Positions 22,650-31,674 of a DNA stretch of 64,000 nucleotides are shown here, piece after piece. The translations under genes and the position numbers were made by a program. Every line of letters begins with the position of its first letter. The first letter of the stretch is position 1. The notes beneath the pieces were generated by a model. It was not told where the DNA came from, ran no database searches, and saw only the letters and a program-made list of their open reading frames with translations. The stretch comes from Bhargavaea sp. CC-171006. GTDB taxonomy: Bacteria > Bacillota > Bacilli > Bacillales_A > Planococcaceae. The DNA is taken from positions 160,737-224,736 of the forward strand of contig NZ_QUZH01000015.1 of NCBI RefSeq assembly GCF_009761675.1. The letters run 5' to 3'.

Positions 22650-23002
22650 TTATGCACATATCCACAGCCTAAATCAAGATATGGTGGGCGAGTGTATGTT
22701 CGATACCACATATATTGCAGCCTGTTGGCAATAGTCACAAGGTGTGGATAACTCCTCGTTATTGTTGATGGCTTCCATGTTCGGAAACGCAGCTGTCTCG
22801 GCAGTAACTTCGTCTAAAGCCCGGTATATATGGGTTCCGCACGCTTTTTTCTTGACGATTTCCAATCAAATACCTCCTTTTCCACTACAGAAAGTTATAA
22901 ACATTTGCAAATAGTTATCCACATTAGTGGACAATTGCAATTATTCTTTCCAAAAACACAGGCAGCCGGTTTAAATCTTACCGTGCTGCCCCTTGTGGAT
23001 AG
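22650..23002. promoter_or_regulatory. DnaA-box cluster around the rlmH and CxxH/CxxC genes
   Basis: Matches to TTATNCACA lie at 22650-22658 (TTATGCACA), 22658-22666 (ATATCCACA, one mismatch), 22743-22751 (TGTGGATAA, reverse), 22915-22923 (TTATCCACA) and 22994-23002 (TGTGGATAG, one mismatch). Five boxes in 350 bp is far above chance. They overlap the upstream regions of rlmH and the small CxxH/CxxC gene, about 31 kb from oriC. Confidence 0.7.
22674..22865 (-). CDS. CxxH/CxxC protein
   Basis: A 63-residue protein whose sequence MEIVKKKACGTHIYRALDEVTAETAAFPNMEAINNNEELSTPCDYCQQAAIYVV carries CGTH near the start and CDYC near the end, the defining motifs of a small Bacillales family (BA_5709-like). 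The four residues could bind zinc. Function is unknown. It conserves the position seen in other Bacillales, next to rlmH and the HtrA-like protease. A DnaA box lies inside the coding region (22743-22751). AAAGGAGGT lies upstream of the ATG. Confidence 0.85.
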   Translation of the reverse strand: MEIVKKKACGTHIYRALDEVTAETAAFPNMEAINNNEELSTPCDYCQQAAIYVVSNIHSPTIS

Positions 23003-23051
23003 TTATATTTGTAATACTAGACCAAAATTTCAGTTATTTAGTTGCAACTTG

Positions 23052-24227
23052 CTAGAATTTAATCTCGGTCTTCATGGATTCACCGGCCCGATACACCTCG
23101 AGCGTTACCGTATCGCCCTGTTTCACCTCATTATACAAGTACTTCCGCAAGTCGATCAAATTCGCAATCGGTTCCCCGTCCATTGCAATGATGACGTCAT
23201 ACTGGCGAAGTCCGGCTTTCTGTGCCGGGGATCCCTGCATCACCTGATCCACAACCACGCCTTCCGTGACCTCTTTCGGAAGGTTCAGTTCCTCCTGCTG
23301 ATAAACTGCCGGAATATCGATCAGGTCAAACAGAGTCACCCCCATTTGCGGACGGCGGACTTCCCCGTGTTCCTCCAGGTCTTCGATGATCGGCACAGCG
23401 GAATTGATCGGAATGGCCAGGCCGATCCCCTCGACCGAAGCTTCGGCGATTTTCATCGAGTTGATCCCGATCAGCCTGCCGTTCAGGTCGACAAGTGCGC
23501 CTCCCGAGTTGCCCGGGTTGATGGCAGCATCGGTCTGGAGGACTTCTGCGTTCCAGTCAATAGACTGATCCCCGTTCAGGTCGACCGGTATGGACCGCTC
23601 CTTTCCTGATATGACGCCGACTGTAACCGAACCCGAAAAACCGAGACCGAGCGGGTTGCCGATGGCGATTGCGGTCTGTCCCCGTTTCAACTCATCAGAA
23701 TCCCCGAACTCAATGACATCCTGCACATCGGCATCATCCATTTCGACAACGGCCAGGTCAGTCCAAATATCCGCGCCAAGCAGCTTGGCGGGAACTTTTG
23801 TGCCGTCCTCCAACGTGATTTCGATTTGTGAAGCGCCCTCAACGACATGGTTGTTCGTGACGACGTACGCTTTTCCCTCTTCCTGCTTATAGATTACGCC
23901 CGAGCCGACACCTGCCGGAACAGTCTCTTCGGAGCCGGTCCAGTAGTTACCGGCAGTCTGGAGGTTGGTCACGCCGACAACAGCGGCGGACGCTTCATCG
24001 ACTGCGCCGACGATGCCATCCTGCAGCTCAAGCGCCGTTTCCGGTGCATCACTGCCCTTTCCGTTTCCTTCTGCCGACTCTGTATCCGCAACGGTATTGA
24101 TATTGTTATCCTCTCCCTTTGCATCCTTCTCGGGGGAGAGACAGCCCTGCAGGAGAAGCGCTGCCGACAGCATGCCGGCCGTGCCTGCATAACGCAGTCT
24201 TCGCCGCCCCGTTTCCAAGTTGACCAT
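23052..24227 (-). CDS. yyxA: HtrA-type trypsin-like serine protease with PDZ domain
   Basis: A 391-residue surface protease that degrades misfolded exported proteins. The catalytic triad is His in VVTNNHVVEGA, Asp in WTDLAVVEM and Ser in DAAINPGNSGGALVDLNG. A C-terminal PDZ domain runs from about residue 300 (GVVVDQVMQGSPAQKAGLRQYDVIIAMDGEPI). The N-terminus (LRYAGTAGMLSAALLLQGC) looks like a lipoprotein signal with Cys near residue 29, whereas B. subtilis YyxA/HtrC is a signal-anchor protein. The ATG at 24227 has AAAGGA 8 nt upstream. It lies after walJ, as in B. subtilis, but a terminator between them suggests separate transcription. Confidence 0.9.
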   Translation of the reverse strand: MVNLETGRRRLRYAGTAGMLSAALLLQGCLSPEKDAKGEDNNINTVADTESAEGNGKGSDAPETALELQDGIVGAVDEASAAVVGVTNLQTAGNYWTGSEETVPAGVGSGVIYKQEEGKAYVVTNNHVVEGASQIEITLEDGTKVPAKLLGADIWTDLAVVEMDDADVQDVIEFGDSDELKRGQTAIAIGNPLGLGFSGSVTVGVISGKERSIPVDLNGDQSIDWNAEVLQTDAAINPGNSGGALVDLNGRLIGINSMKIAEASVEGIGLAIPINSAVPIIEDLEEHGEVRRPQMGVTLFDLIDIPAVYQQEELNLPKEVTEGVVVDQVMQGSPAQKAGLRQYDVIIAMDGEPIANLIDLRKYLYNEVKQGDTVTLEVYRAGESMKTEIKF

Positions 24228-24324
24228 CCAATCCATCCTTTCTTCATGAAAAACCGCATTTACGGTTAATCTACCCGATTGGAGGAAATTGAACACAGCA
24301 AGGCTTGTTGTGTCTCTCCAAAAC

Positions 24325-24353
24325 AAAAATCCGCCCCCTCAAGGGACGGATTC
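24325..24353 (-). terminator. Terminator of the wal operon
   Basis: On the reverse strand AATCCGTCCC-TTGA-GGGGGCGGATT forms a stem followed by TTTTGTTTT. It starts 4 nt after the walJ stop codon. Confidence 0.85.
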
Positions 24354-24356
24354 TGT

Positions 24357-25145
24357 TCAGACGGTGACCAGCTCGGTCGGTTCTTCTGCATCGGTGTCAA
24401 ACAGATGCACGAATTCGCCGGGCCGGACGCCGCAAGTTTCAAGCGTCTGCGAAACACTCAGTCTCGCAAGGTCTTTCATATTGTTGTCTTTTGACAGATG
24501 GGAAAGGTAGATGCGTGTTTCCTTCTGCTCCACCACTTCACTCATTGCGACCGCCGCATCCTCATTCGATACGTGGCCGACATCGCTCAGGATGCGCCGC
24601 TTGACGTTCCATGGGTAGCGGCCCATCTGGAGCATGCCGACATCATGGTTGCTTTCAAAGACGAATGCGTCCGACCCGGAAATCCAGCCTTTCATCCGGT
24701 CGCTCACATAGCCGGTATCTGTGATGAGAGCAAGCTTGCGCCCGCTGTCATGGAAAACATAAAACATCGGGTTAGCGGCGTCATGCGAAACCGCGAACGA
24801 CTGGATGTCAAGACTGCCGAACGACTTCACCGCTTCCATATCAAAGGTGTACCGCTGGCCGACCGGAATGTCTCCGACCAGGCCGTCCATCGCTTTCCAC
24901 GTCTTTTCGTTTGCGTAGATCGGCATGCCATACTTCCTGGCCGCCACGCCCAGACCTCTGATGTGATCACTGTGTTCGTGCGTGACGAAGATGCCGTCGA
25001 CCTGCTTCATGCTGCGGCCGATGCCTCCGAGAAGCCCCTCGAGCTTCTTGTTGCTCAAGCCCGCGTCCACAAGGAAGGCATGCTCATCGTTTTCTATATA
25101 AATGCAATTGCCCGTACTGCCGCTGGCCAATACACTGAATCTCAC
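24357..25145 (-). CDS. walJ: MBL-fold exonuclease-like protein WalJ (YycJ)
   Basis: A 262-residue metallo-beta-lactamase-fold protein: [26 protein letters not shown]-type core, metal motif [13 protein letters not shown], later ligands [22 protein letters not shown] and [12 protein letters not shown]. YycJ/WalJ proteins show 5' exonuclease activity and affect coordination of cell division with replication in Gram-positive cocci. It is the last gene of the walRKHIJ operon, 11 bp after walI. Confidence 0.93.
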   Translation of the reverse strand: MRFSVLASGSTGNCIYIENDEHAFLVDAGLSNKKLEGLLGGIGRSMKQVDGIFVTHEHSDHIRGLGVAARKYGMPIYANEKTWKAMDGLVGDIPVGQRYTFDMEAVKSFGSLDIQSFAVSHDAANPMFYVFHDSGRKLALITDTGYVSDRMKGWISGSDAFVFESNHDVGMLQMGRYPWNVKRRILSDVGHVSNEDAAVAMSEVVEQKETRIYLSHLSKDNNMKDLARLSVSQTLETCGVRPGEFVHLFDTDAEEPTELVTV

Positions 25146-25156
25146 GTTTCGGCCTC

Positions 25157-25960
25157 CTACTGTTCTTCTTCTTCTGTGTCTGGTTCGGAAAGTTTGTCCA
25201 TTATCTTATTATCCACTGCGTTGACGAAGTGATCGGCCGTAGTGCCATCGTCCAATTCTACATGAATATGCCAGGTCGGCACCAGTACTTGCGTCTGAGT
25301 TAACTGCACAAGCGGAGAGTAGCCCAGTTTCACTTCCCTGACGTCGGAACCCGGCTGCAGACTGCCCGACCGGGACAGCAAGCTGATTGCCTGGAGAGGC
25401 GTATTCAGGGTTTTCTTTTCGTTAATATCCTTCAGATTGTACAACATGGACTGCTCGTACCGGGTGACTTCCCGTTCTGCATTCCAATGGACGGTCAGCG
25501 TCGAATTCTCATTATAAAAGATTGTTCTGCCGTCATATTCCTGGAAAAAGGTCGCAACCCGATTTTCCTCATCCACTTCCCATAGCGTGTAATCCTTGCC
25601 GTTCGTCACATATTTTTCAAGGAAGTCCTCAAAGTTCAGCTTGCCTTTACTGTCTTCCAGGCCAAACGGTTCCTCGAGCTCTGAAATGAGTGTATTTTCC
25701 CCAGTAATCCTGGGCGTCTGGCCTGCCAGTTCCCTCAGCTCTGTCGTGCTGACAGGCATCAATTCGCCGGAAACACGAAAGGCTTCCTTGGTCTCCGGAA
25801 GATCACCGTAAGTGATATCGTCCACCCTCAGCCGGTCTTCAATGCTCGTTTCACCAAGCACCTCGAGATTTTCGGACCGGTTCAAATATAGCGAGAACAG
25901 GAAAACATTCAGGATGGCGAATACGACGATGAAAATGGTCTTTGTCTTACTCCAGTCCAC
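25157..25960 (-). CDS. walI: Two-component system regulatory protein WalI (YycI)
   Basis: A 267-residue membrane-anchored extracytoplasmic protein. One N-terminal helix ([26 protein letters not shown]) anchors it; the rest is outside the membrane. WalH and WalI contact the transmembrane segments of WalK and adjust kinase activity. The GTG at 25960 gives the family start (M)DWSKTKTIF and has AGGAGG 8 nt upstream; a GTG three codons earlier is less well placed. Its start overlaps the walH stop region, so the genes are translationally coupled. Confidence 0.92.
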   Translation of the reverse strand: MDWSKTKTIFIVVFAILNVFLFSLYLNRSENLEVLGETSIEDRLRVDDITYGDLPETKEAFRVSGELMPVSTTELRELAGQTPRITGENTLISELEEPFGLEDSKGKLNFEDFLEKYVTNGKDYTLWEVDEENRVATFFQEYDGRTIFYNENSTLTVHWNAEREVTRYEQSMLYNLKDINEKKTLNTPLQAISLLSRSGSLQPGSDVREVKLGYSPLVQLTQTQVLVPTWHIHVELDDGTTADHFVNAVDNKIMDKLSEPDTEEEEQ

Positions 25961-27272
25961 TCCTGCCACCTCCTGTTCCGGCTTTTTTCACAGGATACCA
26001 TTCCCCGCTCTCCTCGTAGAACCAAGCCGGCTCCAGCGTGTATAACGTTTCTTCATTTCGCTGGAGTTCGTATCCCCGGACAATGTCACTTACATGATCA
26101 AAGTCGACTTCCGGTTGTTGACGAAGGTATTCCGCCACATCCGTTCCGGCCGGAAGGCGTTTTTCCGAACTTTCCGGGAGGGGTTGACCCAGCTGGTAAT
26201 AAGGTCTTGAATAGCTGGAGATTTGGCCGTTGCCCCAGATCTGGGTGATTTCAGTGAAAGTAAGCGAGCTATCACTGAAAACGGGGTACCCCTCGACCTC
26301 CATCCGGTATTTGATCAGTTTACGGAGCGGGTCCATCGAGGACAGGACGAAGTCATTGGTCCAGCCTCCATGCTTGTTGACGAAATTCATACTGTCCAGA
26401 AGAAGTTCACTTGGGATGGAAACCCCTTCATTTTCACTTCTCATACTGATATTCGTAAATTTCAATGTTTTCATCTGTGTATCAACGATCATCTGGTAAT
26501 TGATATCAAAGTATTTTTCCGAATGCTCACCGAAGGGTTCCTTCTTTACCATGCTTATATCAGGGAACAGCGCTTCACTGAAGTCTGAAGGACTGATATC
26601 CTGCTGGAAGAAGGTCATGTTGCTGACCGAATTACTTGTTGCGGGAAGATAAAGCGTCCTGGCTGTTTCACGCTCGACTGCGGCAAAAGGTTCGTACTCT
26701 TCGGCTCCCGCCATAAGGCTGCTCAGCCGTTCCGGCTTCACTCCGGTCACATGGGCTGTAAATCTCCGCCCGCCGTCTGCTCCGATAAAGTGGACAAGAC
26801 CGATGTCCGATTGTGTTTCAATGACAACCTGGCTGAAGCTTGACTCTGTCGTCACTGAATCACTGAACCGGAACAGACTGTCCACGACTCCGAACGGAAT
26901 AGGAGACCGGAAAAAGAGCGTAACGGATTCGGGCTGGCTGATGATTTCGTCCGCCTCATCTGCTGTGATCTCCTTGTCAGCCTCGGCCAGGTTCTGGAAT
27001 GACCAGGTCTTCATGAAGTCCATCAGCGTCTTGATGTCCTCCCTGTCCGTGGTGCCGGTTATGCCGTCCCGGGAAGTGGAGATTATCTTGTAGGGAAGTA
27101 TTACTTCACTGAGTTTCTGTTTATCCCCGAGGGTGATTTCAGATGTCGGTGACTGTTCGATCGGCTCGTAATTGGGACGGAATGTCCATATGGAGAAAGT
27201 CAGTGTGACGCTAAGAAGGATAAGGAGAATGAGGACTGCCGTTTTGATATGCTCTATATATTTCAATCCCAC
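25947..27272 (-). CDS. walH: Two-component system activity regulator WalH (YycH)
   Basis: A 441-residue protein with one N-terminal membrane helix (IEHIKTAVLILLILLSVTLTFSIWTF) and a large extracytoplasmic domain (RPNYEPIEQSPTSEITLGDKQKLSEVILPYKII, SFQNLAEADKEITADEADEIISQPESVTLFF, later LGQPLPESSEKRLPAGTDVAEYLRQQPEVDFDHVSDIVRGYEL). It acts with WalI on WalK. The GTG start at 27272 lies within the last codons of walK, with GAGGCGGGTGA just upstream. Confidence 0.93.
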   Translation of the reverse strand: MGLKYIEHIKTAVLILLILLSVTLTFSIWTFRPNYEPIEQSPTSEITLGDKQKLSEVILPYKIISTSRDGITGTTDREDIKTLMDFMKTWSFQNLAEADKEITADEADEIISQPESVTLFFRSPIPFGVVDSLFRFSDSVTTESSFSQVVIETQSDIGLVHFIGADGGRRFTAHVTGVKPERLSSLMAGAEEYEPFAAVERETARTLYLPATSNSVSNMTFFQQDISPSDFSEALFPDISMVKKEPFGEHSEKYFDINYQMIVDTQMKTLKFTNISMRSENEGVSIPSELLLDSMNFVNKHGGWTNDFVLSSMDPLRKLIKYRMEVEGYPVFSDSSLTFTEITQIWGNGQISSYSRPYYQLGQPLPESSEKRLPAGTDVAEYLRQQPEVDFDHVSDIVRGYELQRNEETLYTLEPAWFYEESGEWYPVKKAGTGGGRSGLE

Positions 27273-29083
27273 TCACCCGCCTCTACAACTTCGAATGGAA
27301 GTGTGAAGAAGATGGTGGTCCCCTTGCCTTCCTCACTCTCCGCCCAGATGTGGCCCCCGTGCGCCCCGATCATTTCCTTGGCGATGGCCAGCCCGAGTCC
27401 CGTACCGCCCATCGCACGCGAGCGGGCCTTGTCCGCTCTGTAGAACCGCTCAAAGATGCGCTTCACATTTGTTTCCGGAATACCCATTCCTTCGTCTGAG
27501 ACCGCTACTTTTATATGATCATCTTCCGCTTGTACAGTAAACCGGACATTGCCGCCGTCCGGGGAGTATTTCAGGGCGTTGGAGATGATGTTGTCGATGA
27601 CCTGGGTCATCTTGTCCATGTCCAGCTCCGTGTACAGCGGACCCGGCGGGATCAGCCTGATAAACTGGACATCTTTGGATTTCATGAGTTCAAACCGGTC
27701 GATGATCCGGTGGAAGAATTTCACGAAATCCACGATGTCGGTGTTCAGCTCATATTCTCTGCTGTCCATCCGCGACAGCTGCAGAAGATCCGTGACAAGA
27801 CGGATCATCCGTTCCGTCTCTGTCTGTGTGACATGCAGGAAGGATGGAGCAATCTCCTCGTCTTTCCAGGCTCCGTCAGCCAGCGCCTCCAGGTAGCTCC
27901 GCATCGAGGTAAGCGGCGTGCGCAGTTCGTGGCTGACATTCGAAACAAATTCCCGGCGCTCCATCTCAATTTTCTCCTGCTCGGTGATGTCATGAAGAAC
28001 AACGATCAGGCCGTTTACAAATCCGGTCTCCTTCTGAATGACCGAGAAGTTTGCCCGGAGGATGTATGGCCTTTCCTCATCACTGAAATCGATCGTGACC
28101 GGTTCCTGCATATCGACCAGATCCTCGAAGGTATGCTCCTGTTCAAGGCCGAGCACAGCCGGCACGGGGCGATTCAGCACATGCTCGCGCGGAACGCCCA
28201 GCATGCCGAGCGCTGTATCGTTGATCAGGATGATGCGGCCCTTCCTGTCGGTCGAGATGACGCCGTCGGTCATGTTGGAAAGGACCGAAGCAAGCTTCCT
28301 CCGCTCGGATTCGGTCGATGACTGCGCCTCCTGAAGGCGGGTTGTCAGGTGGTTGAATGCCTTTGCAAGGTCGCCGATCTCATCCTGGCCGTAAACCCGC
28401 ACCTTTCGGGCAAAGTTTCCTTTTGCCATGGCGCTTGCCTGCTTCGTCATATCAGCAATCGGGCGGGTGATTGTCTGGGCAAGGAGAATACCCAGAATCA
28501 CCGTAATTCCGAGTGAGAAAGCCGTCCCGCCGGCGAGGATCTGGTTAATATCGTTGATTTGGCTGTATACCTTCTCGACGTTCGACTGGATATGCAGAAC
28601 GGCGATCACTTCGCCTCCGGACACAATCGGTACCGCCAGCACCCAGATTCTTCGCTGTGACTCATTCAGGTAGGTGCTCTTGGTTTGGGTACCGGACTGA
28701 ATGGAATTCCATACAAGCTCATCCACCGAGCTTTGATTGACCAGCTGCTGATTTTCATATTCGGATGTGGCGAGGATCCGCATCTTGGAGTCGATGACCC
28801 TCACTTCGATGATGTCCTCGGAGGAAAAACCGGAAAGGACCGATTTCAGACTTTCCTCGGGTGAGGGGTCTTCCTCGGTCCTCTGCCGTATCAATTCCTC
28901 CCTGACGCTGAATTGCAGGAGATTTACCCGGTCCTGTATGGATTCCTCGAAGTTGGCCTTCAATGTCTTCTCAAGTTCCTGGGCAAAGTAAATGCCGATG
29001 ATCTGCATCGCGATCAGGATGAGAAGAACGTACATCAGGACAAACTTCAGATGAATGGACCGGAAAAAGCCGACTTTCTGCAT
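27263..29083 (-). CDS. walK: Cell-wall sensor histidine kinase WalK (YycG)
   Basis: A 606-residue essential sensor kinase. TM1 is residues 11-34, an extracytoplasmic PAS-like domain follows (about 35-180), TM2 is about 182-203, then HAMP (TITRPIADMTKQASAMAKGNF), a PAS domain from about 255 (LSNMTDGVISTDRKGRIILIND), the H-box FVSNVSHELRTPLTSMRSY with phosphohistidine His385, and HATPase boxes NALKYSPDGG, DEGMGIP, RFYRADKARSRAMGGTGLGLAI. WalK matches peptidoglycan hydrolysis to growth by phosphorylating WalR. Length is normal (B. subtilis 611). It starts 6 bp after walR ends. Confidence 0.97.
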   Translation of the reverse strand: MQKVGFFRSIHLKFVLMYVLLILIAMQIIGIYFAQELEKTLKANFEESIQDRVNLLQFSVREELIRQRTEEDPSPEESLKSVLSGFSSEDIIEVRVIDSKMRILATSEYENQQLVNQSSVDELVWNSIQSGTQTKSTYLNESQRRIWVLAVPIVSGGEVIAVLHIQSNVEKVYSQINDINQILAGGTAFSLGITVILGILLAQTITRPIADMTKQASAMAKGNFARKVRVYGQDEIGDLAKAFNHLTTRLQEAQSSTESERRKLASVLSNMTDGVISTDRKGRIILINDTALGMLGVPREHVLNRPVPAVLGLEQEHTFEDLVDMQEPVTIDFSDEERPYILRANFSVIQKETGFVNGLIVVLHDITEQEKIEMERREFVSNVSHELRTPLTSMRSYLEALADGAWKDEEIAPSFLHVTQTETERMIRLVTDLLQLSRMDSREYELNTDIVDFVKFFHRIIDRFELMKSKDVQFIRLIPPGPLYTELDMDKMTQVIDNIISNALKYSPDGGNVRFTVQAEDDHIKVAVSDEGMGIPETNVKRIFERFYRADKARSRAMGGTGLGLAIAKEMIGAHGGHIWAESEEGKGTTIFFTLPFEVVEAGEWD

Positions 29084-29089
29084 GAGACG

Positions 29090-29797
29090 TTACTCCTGTT
29101 CCGGATTTCTCAGGTAATAGCCGACGCCGCGCCTTGTCACGATCCATGCCGGATGGCTCGGGCTGTCTTCGATCTTCTCGCGGAGGCGGCGGATCGTCAC
29201 GTCAACCGTCCGTACATCGCCGAAGTAGTCGTAGCCCCAGACCGTCTGGAGCAAGTGCTCACGCGTCATCACCTGGCCGATATGCTTGGACAGATAGTGG
29301 AGCAGCTCGAATTCCCGGTGGGTGAGCTCGATCTGCTCGCCGCGCTTCTGGACGAGATAGGCGTCCGGCTGGATCGTCAGATGGCCGACGGTGATGTCGT
29401 TGGACACTTCCTCTTCCGACTCTGCCGGCGCCGCCTGGTGGCGTCGCATATTGGCCTTTACACGCGCGATCAGTTCACGGGTGCTGAACGGCTTTGTGAC
29501 ATAATCATCTGCGCCGAGCTCCAGTCCGAGGACTTTGTCGATCTCGGAATCCTTTGCTGTCAGCATGATGATCGGAAAGTCATACTTCTTCCGCAGTTCA
29601 CGGCAAACTTCCATACCATCCTTTTTTGGCAGCATGATATCCAGCAGTGCAAGATCCGGAACCGTCTCTTCAACACGCTCAAGCGCCTCTTCACCGTCAT
29701 ATGCGGTGATGACGTTGTAGCCTTCTTTTTTCAGATTGAATTGGAGGATGTCCGCAATCGGTTTTTCATCATCCACTACAAGAATCGTCTTGTCCAT
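29090..29797 (-). CDS. walR: Essential response regulator WalR (YycF)
   Basis: A 235-residue OmpR-type regulator. Receiver domain residues 1-120 with DDE at 9-11, phospho-acceptor Asp53 ([11 protein letters not shown]), switch Thr in [10 protein letters not shown] and Lys in [12 protein letters not shown]-terminal winged helix with [52 protein letters not shown], nearly invariant in WalR proteins. It activates cell-wall hydrolase genes by binding TGTWAH-N5-TGTWAH; such a site occurs before the M23 gene next door. First gene of the walRKHIJ operon. Confidence 0.98.
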   Translation of the reverse strand: MDKTILVVDDEKPIADILQFNLKKEGYNVITAYDGEEALERVEETVPDLALLDIMLPKKDGMEVCRELRKKYDFPIIMLTAKDSEIDKVLGLELGADDYVTKPFSTRELIARVKANMRRHQAAPAESEEEVSNDITVGHLTIQPDAYLVQKRGEQIELTHREFELLHYLSKHIGQVMTREHLLQTVWGYDYFGDVRTVDVTIRRLREKIEDSPSHPAWIVTRRGVGYYLRNPEQE

Positions 29798-29944
29798 GAT
29801 GGTCTTCCCTTCTCATTATCAGGTTCGTTCCTGTTTCCCTTATGCTATCACGAGTTTGCAAGTTCCGCATCTTTGTGGGGTTGGCTCTCAACCTATTTAA
29901 TAGTCCGCTTTAAGGGTTTCGTGTGATAAAGGCAAAGGCAGTCG

Positions 29945-30025
29945 AATCCGGGAAATAAAACATCATTTCCCGGGCAATAATCGTCCTGAAACGACATATT
30001 TCCCGGAAAAAATACCGGGAAATTT
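29945..30025. promoter_or_regulatory. Cluster of Noc-type nucleoid-occlusion binding sites
   Basis: The Bacillus Noc consensus is ATTTCCCGGGAAAT. This gap contains ATTTCCCGGGCAAT at 29965-29978 (13 of 14), ATTTCCCGGAAAAA at 29998-30011 (12 of 14), a site ending CCGGGAAAT at 30010-30023 (11 of 14) and a half site CCGGGAAAT near 29948-29956. The last two full sites also form a hairpin, so a terminator role cannot be excluded. Confidence 0.55.
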
Positions 30026-30030
30026 AAAAT

Positions 30031-30076
30031 GTCCGAAAAAGACGGCGAGCCCTGCGGCCTGCCGTCCTTTTCCTTC
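30031..30076 (-). terminator. Terminator of the M23 peptidase gene
   Basis: On the reverse strand GGACGGCAGG... pairs with ...GACGGCGAG-type arms (GACGGC at 30040-30045 with GCCGTC at 30060-30065) and is followed by TTTTTCGG. Confidence 0.65.
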
Positions 30077-30086
30077 ATTATTTGAA

Positions 30087-31547
30087 TTACTGGCTCACAA
30101 CGGTGAGCGGATTGATAAGCTGTCCATTTTTGCGCACTTCGAAGTGAAGATGCACACCCGTCGAGTTGCCTGTGCTGCCCATCACGCCAAGTTTCTGTCC
30201 CCGTGCAAGCTTCTGTCCTGGCTTGACACTGATTGAGGCAAGGTGGGCATACAGAGTCGTATAGCCATTCCCGTGGTCGACCACGACACGATTGCCGAAA
30301 CCGCCCAGAGGTCCCGTTTCGGTGACCGTTCCCGCATCAGCTGAAAGAATCGCTTTTCCCTTCGGGCGGGCAATATCGATGCCATTGTGCTGGCGGCCCC
30401 ACCGCTGCCCCTTTTGGCTCGAGATGTAACCGCCCTGCGCCGGCCAGATGAATTTCCCTGTGGAAACGCCTTCCACGGCTTTCGTGCCGTTCAGGACGAG
30501 TTCGTCTACCGGCTCTTCGACTACCTTGTCTTCCAATACCTTCTTGGATACCGTCTTCCCGTTCACGGTCTCCGTGACCGACAGCATCTCTTTTCTGCCG
30601 TCTTTACCGGCTTGGGCAACTTTTTTCTCGCCTTTCAGTATCGTCTTGTCATCCTTCGTGACCTTTTTATGTGCGATCGGTGAGGCTTCGAGATGCTTCC
30701 GGGTGACAGTAACATCCACATACGGTTCTTCTTTGAGGACTTTTATCTTGTCGCCGGCAGCAAGATCTGCCTGTTCATCCATCCCGGTGTTCAACTCGAG
30801 AAGTTGCTGAACGCTCATGCCATGCGACTTTGCGACTGCTTCAGGCGTGTCACCTTCTGCCGCTGTATAATCACGCTCGACCTGCCTGCCGGAAAGCAGG
30901 AGATCAAGTGCTTCTTTTTCCGTCTTGATGTTCTCCGGAGCGGTATAGACTTCTTTTGCCTGCAGGTCCGCCTTCACGGAAAGATTCGTCACCTGAGTCT
31001 GGCCTGCTTCAGGCTCAGGGAATTCGCCTGCTTCCCGAGCGGTTTCATAGTCGGACAGTTCTTCCTCTGTCATATGGTTTAGCTTGACACCGCGGATAAC
31101 ACGGTCAAATGCATCTGCATCCTTGAGGTAAAACAGGGTGTCTCCGCCTACTTGGACAGCGACAGACTCTGCTTCTACAGTAAGCGCTTCTTCCAGTGTC
31201 TTCTTGACGGATTCCTCATCCTCAGAAGCGGCGTTCCCAAAAACTTTCTCTTTTACGACGGAGAGATCACGGCCTACAACGAGGTCAAGATCTTCATGGG
31301 CGGCCTCTGCCTTGGCTTTCTTCTCGTCAACCGCATGGTCAACAACTTCCGGGTTCTTGACTGTCCCGATATACTCGCCATTTTCATAGACATAGTACTG
31401 GTCATGGAGGCTTTCACTCGCAAAGCCTGTCCCGGTGAAGAGCAGTGAACCTATGAGTGCCGCCAATGAAAATTTCCTTATTTTCCCCATCCTTTTGTGT
31501 TTGTTGGATGGAGGATTTACATTGGAATTATCTGTGCTTCCTTGCAT
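30087..31547 (-). CDS. Secreted LysM-G5-M23 cell-wall endopeptidase
   Basis: A 486-residue exported protein. A 20-residue cytoplasmic N-terminus precedes the signal segment IRKFSLAALIGSLLFTGTGFASE. A long N-terminal helical region follows, then a LysM domain (about residues 233-280: DYTAAEGDTPEAVAKSHGMSVQQLLELNTGM), a G5 domain (about 285-350, ending KVVEEPVDELVLNGTK) and a C-terminal M23 peptidase with zinc ligands in RQHNGIDIARPKG and GVHLHFEVRKNG. Such enzymes cut peptidoglycan cross-bridges. The M23 gene lies beside walR and has a consensus WalR box about 110 bp upstream, so it is a likely WalRK target. AAAGGAAATGAG precedes the ATG. Confidence 0.92.
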   Translation of the reverse strand: MQGSTDNSNVNPPSNKHKRMGKIRKFSLAALIGSLLFTGTGFASESLHDQYYVYENGEYIGTVKNPEVVDHAVDEKKAKAEAAHEDLDLVVGRDLSVVKEKVFGNAASEDEESVKKTLEEALTVEAESVAVQVGGDTLFYLKDADAFDRVIRGVKLNHMTEEELSDYETAREAGEFPEPEAGQTQVTNLSVKADLQAKEVYTAPENIKTEKEALDLLLSGRQVERDYTAAEGDTPEAVAKSHGMSVQQLLELNTGMDEQADLAAGDKIKVLKEEPYVDVTVTRKHLEASPIAHKKVTKDDKTILKGEKKVAQAGKDGRKEMLSVTETVNGKTVSKKVLEDKVVEEPVDELVLNGTKAVEGVSTGKFIWPAQGGYISSQKGQRWGRQHNGIDIARPKGKAILSADAGTVTETGPLGGFGNRVVVDHGNGYTTLYAHLASISVKPGQKLARGQKLGVMGSTGNSTGVHLHFEVRKNGQLINPLTVVSQ

Positions 31548-31657
31548 CTCATTTCCTTTTCCTTTCTGTGTTTCTCTATCTATATCTCTTTATTTATTAA
31601 CTCAGCCTTAGCCACTTTAACAGTTCAAATTTATAGGTACAAGAAATGTGGGTCGTT

Positions 31658-31674
31658 TGTAATCCAAATGTAAA
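31658..31674 (+). promoter_or_regulatory. WalR binding box upstream of the M23 gene
   Basis: TGTAAT-CCAAA-TGTAAA matches the WalR consensus TGT(A/T)A(A/T/C)-N5-TGT(A/T)A(A/T/C) at every defined position. It lies on the forward strand, 111 bp before the reverse-strand M23 start. The rest of the 300-bp gap up to purA holds AT-rich promoter-like sequence and no gene. Confidence 0.75.
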
